Origin: Verrucomicrobiota bacterium
GTDB lineage: Bacteria; Verrucomicrobiota; Verrucomicrobiia; Palsa-1439
Length of the DNA: 64,000 nt
Direction of reading: 5' to 3'
NCBI GenBank assembly: GCA_003152315.1
Contig: PLZV01000057.1
Span: forward strand, 74,872 to 138,871
Both the position numbers and the translations under genes were made by a program. The notes beneath the pieces are model-generated. The model did no database searches. It saw nothing but the letters and a program-made list of their open reading frames with translations, and had not been told where the DNA came from. How positions within the stretch are numbered: the stretch's first letter is position 1; every line of letters begins with the position of its first letter. Shown here one piece after another: positions 56,221 through 64,000 of the stretch.

Positions 56221-57831
56221 ATGAAAGCGCTGGCGTTTCAAATTTTCCGAAGCCGGCTTCTGGTGGCGCTGTTGCTGCTGGTCGGCGCGAACGCGTGGGG
56301 CGCCACGGCATTTTTCAACGTGTTGGATTACGGCGCCCATCCGGATGGTTCGGCGAGCTCGACGGAGGCGATCCGTTCCGCCATTCATGCGGCCAAGGCT
56401 GCCGGTGGGGGAAGGGTATACTTCCCGCCGGGTAACTATGTCACCGGGCCGATCGAACTGGTGAACAATCTAGTGTTCGATGTCGACGCGGGCGCCACGC
56501 TGCGGTTCCCGGCAATACGGCTTCCCTTTACGAAAGGCAGGGAGCAAGGAATCGAATGCCTTACCCCCGTTCCTTTGATCGGTGGGCGAAACCTGCAGAA
56601 CGTCACCATCACGGGCCGGGGCCTGCTCACCACCGACAACGCCGAGTGGCTAAAGATCATGCCCCGAACGAAGCGCGCCGGGTCGGACCCGGGATCGGCG
56701 TTCGGCCCTAACTGGGAGCGCTTGCTGCAAGACCTCGAGGTGAAGACCCCCGCGCCCGGTGAGGAATACGAAAAAGCGGCTCCCGAACTCCGGCCCTCGT
56801 TCGTCCGCACCATGGACAGTACGAATGTCCTGATCGAGGGAGTCCACTTTGTGGGTTCGTCGATGTGGACGATCCATCTGCTGTACACGGACAACGCCGT
56901 GGTCCGCAATGTCATCATCGAGACGTATCCGGGAGTGCACACGGACGGCATCGCCGTTGATTCCAGCCGCAATGTGCGAATTTCCGATTGCTATATCGAC
57001 ACCGGCGACGATGGCATCGTGATCAAATCCGGCAAGGACGCCGATGGGCGGCGGGTCAACAAGCCGACCGAAAACGTGTCCATCGCCAATTGCACCGTTC
57101 ACCACGCGCATGGCGCAGTCACGCTGGGCAGTGAAATTGCGGGTGGGATCCGTAACCTGGTGGCCAATAACATCACCTGTGATGGCACCCAGATGGGCGT
57201 GCGCATCAAGAGCCGGCGCGGACGGGGCGGCGTGGTCGAAGACGTCCGGTTCGACAACTGGACGATGGAAAACGTCGGTCAGGCCATCAATGTGACCAGT
57301 TACTATCTCATGGAAGGCGAAGTGAGAACTTCCGCACAACCCGTGTCGGAGAAGACGCCGCTATTCCGCAACATTGCCATCAGCCATATGACCATCAACG
57401 GCGCGCGGGTGGCGATCAACATCGAGGGACTACCGGAGATGCCGATCACGGGGCTGCGAATCAGCGATATCATCGCCTCGGCGAAGATTGGAATGAAAGC
57501 GCACAATACCCAGGCGTTGGAACTGCATCACGTGCAAGTGAATGCCGATGGCGGACCGGCCTTCCTGGTGCAAGATTCGAAAGAACTGGAACTGGATGGC
57601 GTGTCGACGCGACAGCCGTTGGCGGGAACTCCCGTGATCCGGCTGGACCGTTGCCCCGGTGCCATTGTGCGAGACAGCCGGGCGTTTGCCGGCACCGGCA
57701 CGTTTCTCTCCGTCGCGCCGGGCGAACTGAAGGGTATCGTACTCCATGGGAACGTGCTCGACGGCGCGCGGCAGGCAACGGAAGAGGTGGTGGGCCCTGA
57801 GCCAACGCACGAACCTCCAACGGAGGACTGA
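56221..57831 (+). CDS. Glycoside hydrolase family 28 (polygalacturonase-like), exported
   Basis: The ATG at 56221 gives 536 aa with a signal peptide (RLLVALLLLVGANAWGA). The right-handed beta-helix begins FFNVLDYGAHPDGSASSTEA. GH28 catalytic features are in DSSRNVRISDCYIDTGDDGI (the Asp and DD), HHAHGAVTLGSE (HG) and MGVRIKSRRGRGG (RxK). It should cleave galacturonan-type or related polysaccharides in the periplasm or outside. An upstream in-frame extension to 56071 has no signal character. The cupin gene follows directly. Confidence 0.93.
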   Translation: MKALAFQIFRSRLLVALLLLVGANAWGATAFFNVLDYGAHPDGSASSTEAIRSAIHAAKAAGGGRVYFPPGNYVTGPIELVNNLVFDVDAGATLRFPAIRLPFTKGREQGIECLTPVPLIGGRNLQNVTITGRGLLTTDNAEWLKIMPRTKRAGSDPGSAFGPNWERLLQDLEVKTPAPGEEYEKAAPELRPSFVRTMDSTNVLIEGVHFVGSSMWTIHLLYTDNAVVRNVIIETYPGVHTDGIAVDSSRNVRISDCYIDTGDDGIVIKSGKDADGRRVNKPTENVSIANCTVHHAHGAVTLGSEIAGGIRNLVANNITCDGTQMGVRIKSRRGRGGVVEDVRFDNWTMENVGQAINVTSYYLMEGEVRTSAQPVSEKTPLFRNIAISHMTINGARVAINIEGLPEMPITGLRISDIIASAKIGMKAHNTQALELHHVQVNADGGPAFLVQDSKELELDGVSTRQPLAGTPVIRLDRCPGAIVRDSRAFAGTGTFLSVAPGELKGIVLHGNVLDGARQATEEVVGPEPTHEPPTED

Positions 57832-57836
57832 TAAGG

Positions 57837-58496
57837 ATGGTCTGCAGGAAAGTTCAGATGGATGTTCGAAACTGGCTTTGTGGACTTGCGTTGATCCTGC
57901 TACCCGTGCCCGGTGTATTGGCTGTCAACCAAACAGAGAAGGTTCGGAACGACAAGGTACTGGTTGTGGAGCAGACCCTGGCACCGGGTGAGACCGTGTC
58001 GTTGCCAGGCGACCGGGCCGGCGTGGCGGTTTACCTCGACGACGGATCGGTTGAAGTGACGCTCACTCAAGGAACGCCTTGGACGGAAGCAGTCAGACGC
58101 GGCGAGGCGGTGTTTCGGACGGCGCAAGTTGGAACCGTGAAGAACAGTGGTTCCTCCACCTTGCGGATTGTGCTGACCGAGTATCTCGGAAAGGGCGGTT
58201 CGGATACATGGGGCAGTGCGGGGCTTGCCCCGAATTACATGTTGCTCTTCGAGAACCAGTACGGGCGGGTTTACGACATTCGGATGGCAGCAGGGAAGAG
58301 CGAACCACTCCACAGCCATCATGATCGCGTGGTGGTTTGCCTCTCCGGAGCCGAACTGGAGCACGAGATGCCAGATGGCCGGAGAGAAACCTCCACCTTG
58401 AAAACCGGCGAGATTGCCTGGCGGCGCAGCGCGACCCACATCGGCCATAATCTGGGCAAAACGGACCTCTGGGTGATTGCCATCGAGCCGAAGTAG
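57837..58496 (+). CDS. Exported cupin-fold protein
   Basis: This 219-aa protein has a signal peptide (NWLCGLALILLPVPGVLA) and two cupin-like halves. The second has GKSEPLHSHHDRVVVCLSGA and ETSTLKTGEIAWRRSATHIG, supplying the His ligands of a metal site; the first half lacks them. It begins 5 bp after the GH28 gene, so a role in uronic-acid or sugar handling is possible. The reaction is unknown. Confidence 0.78.
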   Translation: MVCRKVQMDVRNWLCGLALILLPVPGVLAVNQTEKVRNDKVLVVEQTLAPGETVSLPGDRAGVAVYLDDGSVEVTLTQGTPWTEAVRRGEAVFRTAQVGTVKNSGSSTLRIVLTEYLGKGGSDTWGSAGLAPNYMLLFENQYGRVYDIRMAAGKSEPLHSHHDRVVVCLSGAELEHEMPDGRRETSTLKTGEIAWRRSATHIGHNLGKTDLWVIAIEPK

Positions 58497-58633
58497 GGCG
58501 GATAAACAAACCCGCTCTGTTTGGGACAGGGCATGTGTTAGCCCGAGGCCACTGTGGATGCTCGTGCAATCAAAGAATCGTCATAGTCGTCGTTCTGAGT
58601 ATCTTCGTGAAAAACTCTGGATGGAATGGCGGC

Positions 58634-59173
58634 TTAGTGCTGGGACTGACTTCCCGCAGGCGAATCCTGGCGCGCGAGGGCATTCGTAACGGATTCGGGA
58701 AGCTTGTCCGCGTTTGCCAGGAGCAGGCTGATCTGCCAAAGCTGTTCGTCCTTCAGGGTGCTGCGGAATCCGGGCATCCCGGTAAGACGGATCCCGTTGA
58801 CCACCTTCCAGTAAGTCTCTCCAGGCTCATCGTCGGTCACTCCCTTTCCGTGGAACAGTTGTGGAGGGGGCGGGAACATCCCTGCGGCGATGGCGGTCTT
58901 TGATTTGCCGGGCAAACCATGGCAGACCGCGCAATTCTCTTTGTAGGGCGCCACTCCTGACATCAGATTGGCTTCGGTTGGCTCGATGGGCACCTTCTTG
59001 GGCATTTCTTTCTCCAACCGAGCCTGCAGCGCTTTATTGGCCAGCATCTTCTCGAATGGCATCGGCGGAGCCGAGGTTGCCACCGGAGCGTAGCCTCCGG
59101 AAAAGTAGAAAAATGCGCCAACAGGAATAAGCAGGATACCCACAATCAGTCCGATAAGAAAACCGAGTTTCAT
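58634..59173 (-). CDS. Membrane-anchored c-type cytochrome
   Basis: This 179-aa protein has an N-terminal membrane anchor (FLIGLIVGILLIPVGAFFYF) and one haem motif CAVCH (Cys81, Cys84, His85) after MSGVAPYKEN. The axial Met is probably in GMPGF near residue 132. Class I monohaem cytochromes of this sort serve periplasmic electron transfer. It converges on the cupin gene and has no oxidase genes next to it. Confidence 0.9.
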   Translation of the reverse strand: MKLGFLIGLIVGILLIPVGAFFYFSGGYAPVATSAPPMPFEKMLANKALQARLEKEMPKKVPIEPTEANLMSGVAPYKENCAVCHGLPGKSKTAIAAGMFPPPPQLFHGKGVTDDEPGETYWKVVNGIRLTGMPGFRSTLKDEQLWQISLLLANADKLPESVTNALARQDSPAGSQSQH

Positions 59174-59272
59174 CAGGATAGCTCTCCCTTCTTCCTCTCA
59201 CAACAAGACAGACACATATTCCCACAGAGAAATCGGAAGCACCAGAACGAACCCAACTATCGATCCTTGCGC

Positions 59273-61153
59273 CTATGGAACGAGTCGGACCCGGTAGTAA
59301 CGACCGGGGCCGTTGGTGGCCCCTTCGCTGTCGAGATAATTGGTGATGGCGTCGCCGCTGCCCGGGATGATGATGAACGGGCTCAGGTCGACAAAGTTGG
59401 TTGTGTACGAGCCGTCCACGTCCCCACCACTTACCTGCACCACATTGGTCCTTCCGCCGGCGGTGGCCCACGTGACCAGGATATTGGCGCTCTGGGGGGT
59501 CACGGCGATGATGTGGAAGAACGAGGCGCTGTTGGTCGGGTCGGTGCCCGAGAGAAATTCGCAGAGATTATTGCAGCCATCGCCATCGGGATCGGCGTTT
59601 TGTACCGCAGCCGGGTTGGTGGTGCTGCCGAAGTACTGAACCTGCCAGCTTTGGAATGCTGTGAGGGCAGTAATGTAATTGAGCTGCGAATTGGTGCTGA
59701 CACCGCCGGGACCGGTAACGACCAACGTGACGCCATACGTGCCGGCGGCATAGGTGTGGGCCACGATGTTGGTTGTGACGTTAGTCGTAGTCGTGTCACC
59801 GAAATCCCAGGACCGATTGGTGATGGTGCCCGTCGAGGTGTCGCTGAAGGTCACCAATAATGGTTCTGTCCCACTGGTCGGACTAACGTTGAAACTGGCG
59901 GACGGTGGTGGTGGTCCCGCGCTGCTGACCACGATGTAGCCCGACTTGGTGTTGGTGGCGGAGCCGCCAAGACCGCTCACAATCAGCCTCACGGTGTTGG
60001 TGCCGGCCGCGTTGTAGGTATATTGCACGCTGGTCGCCGTGGTATTGCTGGTGCCCCCGTTCCCGAAAGTCCACGCCCGATTGCTAATCGAGCCGGCGGA
60101 GCCGTCGGTGAACGTCACGGTCAACGGCGCCGTGCCGTTGGTCGGGGCGCCGCTGAAAATGGCCGTCGGTGGCACATTCGGCCCGACATTCGTGAGGCCC
60201 AGGGTGATCCATTCCACGGGCTGGGTGATTGTCACGCTCGAGCTGGCGCCCAGCGATGCGACCACATTGGAGATTCCCAGCATATCGACGCGGTTCAATA
60301 AGTTCACCGTAACCGTTTGATTCGATCCCAAAGCTGTGGCGACGGTATAGGCGACGGTATTGGTGATGAGGCGGCAGCGCATCACGCGCGCGCCCGAGAT
60401 CGCACCGGCCGGAGAGTTGGTGGGATGAAATGTAATGTATGAGCTGGTGGAATCGCTCGTGAGCGTCTGCACCACTTGGCCGTCAAATTGGCCATAGTTG
60501 GCGGTATCGACCCCTGCGGAGGTGGGATAGGTAATCACCACGCGGTTGTTGTCGGACAGGACCGTGACCGTGACTTGCTGATTGGCGCCCGACGCCATGT
60601 CCTGGTATGTGCTGAGGGCGTACCCCGTCCCGTAGGTGTCCGGCCGGATGGTATTATGGTAATTGTTGGCAACGACAAATGCGGTTCCATTCCAGGTGTC
60701 CTGCTCCGTCATAGGGTGGATCTCATACTTAATCTCGCCCGCGTGCTCGTGGTAGTAGCGAAAGATGCCGCGTGACTTGGCGTGAGTGATGCTATTTGGC
60801 AAAAGGCTTCCCGCGGCATTGATGATTTCGGCAACAATCTCTGAGTCGCCGTTGTTGAGATTGTTGCAATTCGCGCCGAGGCCACTGGCATTCAGCGCCA
60901 TGTTGATGTGTTCGTCGCCATCAGACGCTGTGGAGCCGCTCGGCTGCATATACTCCCAGCTGCCAGTGGTGGAACACGAAGGCTGTGCATCGAGGATGAG
61001 CTGCGCATTGGCGAGCGGCGAAATCTGGACGCTGTCGACCTCCCAGTAACCGGCCATCTGGGCGATTTCCGGCCGGGTGTTAGTGATGGTGGTTGCGCGA
61101 GCGACTTGCGCGCAACACAACAGGACAACAATGGCATAAATGCGTCTCGGCAT
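59273..61153 (-). CDS. Exported PKD-domain protein with verrucomicrobial C-terminal module
   Basis: The ATG at 61153 gives 626 aa with a signal peptide (IYAIVVLLCCAQVARA). The first 320 residues are of unknown fold and are Cys-containing. Two PKD domains follow (PTAIFSGAPTNGTAPLTVTF; PSASFNVSPTSGTEPLLVTF), then a calcium-type loop DPDGDGCNNLCEFLSGTDP and a C-terminal module TWATAGGRTNVVQVSGGD... ending YYRVRLVP. That module recurs as a relic at 61868. Probably a secreted or surface protein; the ligand is unknown. Confidence 0.88.
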   Translation of the reverse strand: MPRRIYAIVVLLCCAQVARATTITNTRPEIAQMAGYWEVDSVQISPLANAQLILDAQPSCSTTGSWEYMQPSGSTASDGDEHINMALNASGLGANCNNLNNGDSEIVAEIINAAGSLLPNSITHAKSRGIFRYYHEHAGEIKYEIHPMTEQDTWNGTAFVVANNYHNTIRPDTYGTGYALSTYQDMASGANQQVTVTVLSDNNRVVITYPTSAGVDTANYGQFDGQVVQTLTSDSTSSYITFHPTNSPAGAISGARVMRCRLITNTVAYTVATALGSNQTVTVNLLNRVDMLGISNVVASLGASSSVTITQPVEWITLGLTNVGPNVPPTAIFSGAPTNGTAPLTVTFTDGSAGSISNRAWTFGNGGTSNTTATSVQYTYNAAGTNTVRLIVSGLGGSATNTKSGYIVVSSAGPPPPSASFNVSPTSGTEPLLVTFSDTSTGTITNRSWDFGDTTTTNVTTNIVAHTYAAGTYGVTLVVTGPGGVSTNSQLNYITALTAFQSWQVQYFGSTTNPAAVQNADPDGDGCNNLCEFLSGTDPTNSASFFHIIAVTPQSANILVTWATAGGRTNVVQVSGGDVDGSYTTNFVDLSPFIIIPGSGDAITNYLDSEGATNGPGRYYRVRLVP

Positions 61154-61398
61154 TCGTAAATTCACTTCCGTAGGCTGCGACCCCTTCAATTGTCAAACAA
61201 TACTTTAGAAACCACCGTTTGCAAGGCAAATGCGAATTGTCGTTTGACGAAGCAATGGTTACCGGCAAACCCCTATATTCCTTGTTCGGACTGCCTTCAT
61301 TTGCTACGGTATTTGGTGATGGTGAGCCACGTGTTTGCAAGGCAGGGAACTCATCTTCACAGCCAAACCCAACCGAGCGGAAGGTTAGGAGAGCGCAC

Positions 61399-61830
61399 AT
61401 GCAACCAAGTAAGACGCAGAGAATAATAATCCTGTCAGTCATGGTATTCGCCAGCGTAGTCCTGGTGCGCGCGGGCGTGGAGGATGCGTCGAAATCGCTG
61501 GATGGGACGAAATGGAAGATCAAGGCGGTTCCCGACAAGGCGACCGCTGACAAAGGCGGGAAAGTAATTGAGGACGAATGGGTATTCGCCGGCGGCAAAT
61601 TCATCTCAACGGCCATGGCGCGGGAAGGGTTCAAGCCAGCCACGTATCGATTGGAGACGGAGCCGGGCGAGATTGAGTTTGAGATCGAGCAATCCAAGGC
61701 AGTCAAGGCGACCAACGATGTCGTCATTTGGACAGCCACAATCCAGGGCACAAACGCGACGGGCGGGTTGCAGTGGAAGAAGAAGGTGAACGGCGACTTC
61801 CTCTACGATGTCACCGGCACCAAGAAGTAG
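61399..61830 (+). CDS. Small exported protein of unknown function
   Basis: The ATG at 61399 (after TAGGAGAG) gives 143 aa with a signal peptide (IIILSVMVFASVVLVRAG). The mature part (SLDGTKWKIKAVPDKATADK; DEWVFAGGKFISTAMAREGF; ATYRLETEPGEIEFEI) is strand-rich and reminiscent of small lipocalin-like or META-like proteins in which a standard component is measured as 'DGTKWKIK'. An upstream extension to 61219 is unlikely. No firm family. Confidence 0.72.
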   Translation: MQPSKTQRIIILSVMVFASVVLVRAGVEDASKSLDGTKWKIKAVPDKATADKGGKVIEDEWVFAGGKFISTAMAREGFKPATYRLETEPGEIEFEIEQSKAVKATNDVVIWTATIQGTNATGGLQWKKKVNGDFLYDVTGTKK

Positions 61831-61867
61831 GTGACCCGGCACTGACCCGGCGAACGCCGCATCGGCA

Positions 61868-62099
61868 TTTCGGATTATCGGCGTGACGCTTCAGGGCAAC
61901 GATGTCAGTGTGATATGGGCGACTGCGGGAGGCCGAACCAACGTCGTGCAGGCAACCCCCGACCTGGGTGTGGCGTTATTCTGACGTCAGTTCAAACATC
62001 GTCATCTCGGGGAGTGGCGACGCCATTACCAACTACCTCGACTCTGGCGCAGCGACCAACATCCCATTGCGCTTCTACCGCATACGGCTGGTGCCGTAG
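61868..62099 (+). pseudogene. Relic of the PKD-protein C-terminal module
   Basis: 61868 onward reads FRIIGVTLQGNDVSVIWATA, then GGRTNVVQATPDLGV, ending at a stop; after a frame change it continues YSDVSSNIVISGSGDAITNY and FYRIRLVP with TAG at 62097-62099. This is the same module that ends the exported PKD protein on the opposite strand. No signal or upstream domain remains, so it is the decayed end of a second exported protein. Confidence 0.75.
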
Positions 62100-62206
62100 C
62101 GGCGGGTGCTGCATTCTGGAGTCAGGTGCCGCGTCAGACTGGCCTGGAGGAGTCCTTACAGCGGACTGCGGACGAACCAAGCAAAGCGCATTTTCCCTTG
62201 AAAACA

Positions 62207-62232
62207 AAGGCCCGGACAAGCGTCCGGGCCTT
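62207..62232 (-). terminator. Rho-independent terminator of the initiator tRNA gene
   Basis: An 11-bp perfect stem (AAGGCCCGGAC / GTCCGGGCCTT) with a 4-base loop, followed on the minus strand by TGTTTTC. It lies 6 bp beyond the tRNA 3' end. Confidence 0.8.
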
Positions 62233-62238
62233 CATAAT

Positions 62239-62315
<77 letters not shown>

Positions 62316-62347
62316 GTCAAAGTCTGCTGCACCTTAGTGGGGCATTG

Positions 62348-62372
62348 CGGGTACGTCAAGCACGCGTTTCAG
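62348..62372. repeat. 25-bp direct repeat, left copy
   Basis: CGGGTACGTCAAGCACGCGT followed by TTCAG; identical over 25 bp to 62951-62975. On the minus strand this copy contains the TTGACG that serves as the -35 element of the tRNA promoter. Confidence 0.9.
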
Positions 62373-62564
62373 GGGGTGGTGTCCTCATTTGGCCTTGAGC
62401 GAGCGATGGTTCTGATAGGACGGGACGGCTACACCGGGAAGCGATTTTCGCTCGTGTATCGGCAGGCGATAATTTTGCTGGACACGGTGTATTAGAAGGG
62501 GTATAGTCGGCGCCAGTTCTTTGACATCCGTCTTCGCCAAGGTGCAAACACCCCTCACCTCAAT

Positions 62565-62585
62565 CCTCTCCCCCAAGGGGAGAGG
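62565..62585. repeat. CCTCTCC/GGAGAGG palindrome, copy 4
   Basis: Perfect inverted repeat with the CCTCACCTCAAT flank shared with the copies around the DUF559 gene. Confidence 0.8.
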
Positions 62586-62737
62586 AAGAGACAAGCCACC
62601 GTCGCGGGGGGGGCGAGCCTACTTCGCGAGGACGCTTCCTCCTTCGCCAAGGCTTCCGCCGCCCCGCTTTGCGCTATGGCGGACGAGTCGGCGGGCAGGT
62701 CGAAGGCCAAGAAGGACCCCCTATATATGTTTCTACG

Positions 62738-62835
62738 AAACGAACCCACCGTTTTTGCGGACGATTTTTTGTGTATCATCCATATTGAAAGATACTTATG
62801 TCGTTTGCAGAGTTGGTTTGCAGGTGGGTTCGTTT
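62738..62835. repeat. Palindromic intergenic element, copy 5 (98 bp)
   Basis: Arms AAACGAACCCACC (62738-62750) and GGTGGGTTCGTTT (62823-62835) are perfectly inverted over 13 bp. The left flank ATGTTTCTACG resembles that of copies 1 and 4, and a further AACGAACCCA half-site follows at 62840. Confidence 0.83.
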
Positions 62836-62950
62836 TGGAAAACGAACCCAAAATAGGGGGGTAAAAGGGGCCCGGGAAGCGAGTTAGGGGTGGAAATTGC
62901 CGCGAAAACCGCGTCGTGGTGTATCAGTTGCGCCTGAAAATACGCTGGCG

Positions 62951-62975
62951 CGGGTACGTCAAGCACGCGTTTCAG
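62951..62975. repeat. 25-bp direct repeat, right copy
   Basis: Identical to 62348-62372; its last bases include the ftsB stop codon. Confidence 0.9.
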
Positions 62976-63295
62976 CGGCGTGGAGCCGCGGTTGTCGGGG
63001 GTGCTTCAAAGCGGAAGATGACTTCGTTGGGGCGGGCCAGATTCAGTTTGTTGCGGGCGGTCCGTTCGATGAAGCTGGAATCGGTTTTCAAGGCTTCGAT
63101 CTCGGTCTTTTGCTTTTTCTCGAGGGTCTCTTGCTGTTCGATTTCGCGGTCGAGCCGCGCGATGTCCTGTTGCATTTCATGCCGTTGCTGCAAGAGGGGC
63201 ACGAAAAGCAGGGCGATCCCGCAACCGACAATCGCCACGAAGACAAAGAATCCGAGTGACTGCAGTTTGCCCCAGAGGACTGACGGCCAGCTCAT
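62972..63295 (-). CDS. ftsB: FtsB/DivIC-type septum formation initiator
   Basis: This 107-aa protein has one membrane span (LGFFVFVAIVGCGIALLFV) followed by a coiled coil (QQDIARLDREIEQQETLEKK) and the DSSFIERTARNKLNLARPNE segment typical of FtsB/DivIC, then a short Pro/Ala tail. It is part of the FtsBLQ complex of cell division. It starts 3 bp after eno, a very common gene pair. Confidence 0.92.
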   Translation of the reverse strand: MSWPSVLWGKLQSLGFFVFVAIVGCGIALLFVPLLQQRHEMQQDIARLDREIEQQETLEKKQKTEIEALKTDSSFIERTARNKLNLARPNEVIFRFEAPPTTAAPRR

Positions 63296-63298
63296 CGC

Positions 63299-64000
63299 CT
63301 ACAGTTTTCCTCCGTACACGGCATTCTTGCCGAGAATCTCCTCGATGCGCAGCAACTGGTTGTACTTGCAAACGCGATCCGTGCGGCAGAGCGAACCGGT
63401 TTTGATCTGGCCCGCGTTGGTCGCCACGGCGATGTCGGCAATCGTGGTGTCCTCCGTCTCGCCCGAGCGATGGCTGATGACCGCGGTGTAACCGGCTTCC
63501 TTCGCCATCTCGATGGCATCGAGGGTTTCGGTAAGCGTGCCGATCTGGTTGACCTTGACCAGAATCGAGTTTGCCGTGCCGGAGTCGATGCCCCGCTTGA
63601 GGAACTTGGTATTGGTAACGAACAAATCGTCGCCGACGAGTTGCAGCTTGTCGCCGAGCTTGTCGGTCATTAACTTCCAGCCCTCCCAGTCGCCCTCCGC
63701 GAGGCCGTCTTCGAGCGAAACAATCGGGTACTTCTTGCATAGGTCGCTGTAGAACTCGATCATCTGCACCGCGGTGTGCGTTGAACTGTCCGACTTTTTG
63801 AAAATGTAATTCTTGGTAGCCGCATCGTAAAACTCGCTCGCTGCGGGATCGAGTGCGATGAAGATGTCCTTACCGGGTTTGTAGCCGGCCTTCTTGATCG
63901 CGGCGAGGATCACTTCGAGTGGGTGTTCGTTGTTCTTGAGCACGGGCGCGAATCCGCCCTCGTCACCGACCGCCGTGCTGAGTTTGTTCGCCTTCAGCAC
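63299..64000 (-). CDS. eno: Enolase, C-terminal part (runs off the right edge)
   Basis: At least 233 residues. The start lies outside the window. [22 protein letters not shown], the metal-binding [14 protein letters not shown] and [22 protein letters not shown], the catalytic Lys region, and the signature [20 protein letters not shown] are all present. It converts 2-phosphoglycerate to PEP. The C-terminus [18 protein letters not shown] is complete. Confidence 0.98.
   Translation of the reverse strand: MLKANKLSTAVGDEGGFAPVLKNNEHPLEVILAAIKKAGYKPGKDIFIALDPAASEFYDAATKNYIFKKSDSSTHTAVQMIEFYSDLCKKYPIVSLEDGLAEGDWEGWKLMTDKLGDKLQLVGDDLFVTNTKFLKRGIDSGTANSILVKVNQIGTLTETLDAIEMAKEAGYTAVISHRSGETEDTTIADIAVATNAGQIKTGSLCRTDRVCKYNQLLRIEEILGKNAVYGGKL

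Larger units (their letters stand above)
62316..62971. other. Gene-free block between tRNA-fMet and ftsB
   Basis: About 650 bp. It holds the tRNA promoter, a 25-bp direct repeat at both ends of a roughly 600-bp insert (62348-62372 and 62951-62975), one CCTCTCC palindrome (62565-62585) and palindromic element copy 5. No real gene is seen. Confidence 0.7.

Overview
This looks like chromosomal DNA (high GC, roughly 55-60% by eye) from a member of the PVC superphylum, most likely Verrucomicrobiota. The evidence is a tandem double-length UvrA as in Chlamydiae, an H-X9-DG pseudopilin, exported PKD proteins with a short conserved C-terminal module, small pilin-like proteins, and dispersed intergenic palindromes of a kind I associate with verrucomicrobial genomes. 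The genus cannot be read from the sequence. Genes run in short operons on both strands, many joined by 4-bp ATGA overlaps. No rRNA, CRISPR array, prophage or intact transposase is visible.

Left part (1-27,991). A minus-strand methylmalonyl-CoA unit (class III CoA-transferase, epimerase, edge-truncated mutase) is followed by a LolA-like exported protein and a wrecked Doc toxin. Next comes a four-gene minus-strand cassette of unknown function (3392-6872): a cytosolic HExxH peptidase, a membrane protein, a 117-aa protein and an exported barrel-like protein. Then come bioB, a HEAT-repeat protein, a mntR-like/surA/pdxA/ksgA operon, ATP-type pckA, a nitrite/sulfite reductase operon with a radical SAM protein, era, double uvrA, a MORN-repeat protein and a PUR-domain protein.

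Middle (28,000-43,560). A gene-poor 1.8-kb stretch carries two copies of a small hairpin repeat. It is followed by an RRM protein, a HAD phosphatase, a small membrane protein, a redoxin, a PfkB kinase, gltX, a DUF559 endonuclease lying inside palindromic repeats, and pgsA. A BMP-type nucleoside ABC transporter with adenosine deaminase follows. Its substrate-binding gene is separated from the ATPase and permeases by a pilin-like gene, a methyltransferase and a 97-bp palindrome. The deaminase has an in-frame TAA before its last 59 codons.

Sulfur-type regulon (43,560-50,032). Three transcription units share the same promoter/operator architecture: GTTGCAAT followed by a 21-bp palindrome with TCTA/TAGA arms. 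They encode (i) a YezD-like DUF2292 protein, a pseudopilin and a STAS protein; (ii) a 67-aa protein and a porin; (iii) an Rrf2 regulator with an SsuA/SsuB/SsuC-type sulfonate transporter. I propose that the Rrf2 protein controls all three, giving a sulfur-limitation uptake system that pairs envelope components with an ABC importer.

Right part (50,222-64,000). A PPi-type PEP carboxykinase (1147 aa; a second, unrelated PEPCK besides pckA), an Nfn/Sud-type flavoprotein pair, a GH28 enzyme, a cupin, a cytochrome c, a PKD protein and a small exported protein are followed by a decayed copy of the PKD protein's C-terminal module. Last come initiator tRNA-Met, a block of about 600 bp between 25-bp direct repeats, ftsB and the 3' part of eno. 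A family of roughly 97-bp palindromic elements occurs five times across the window.
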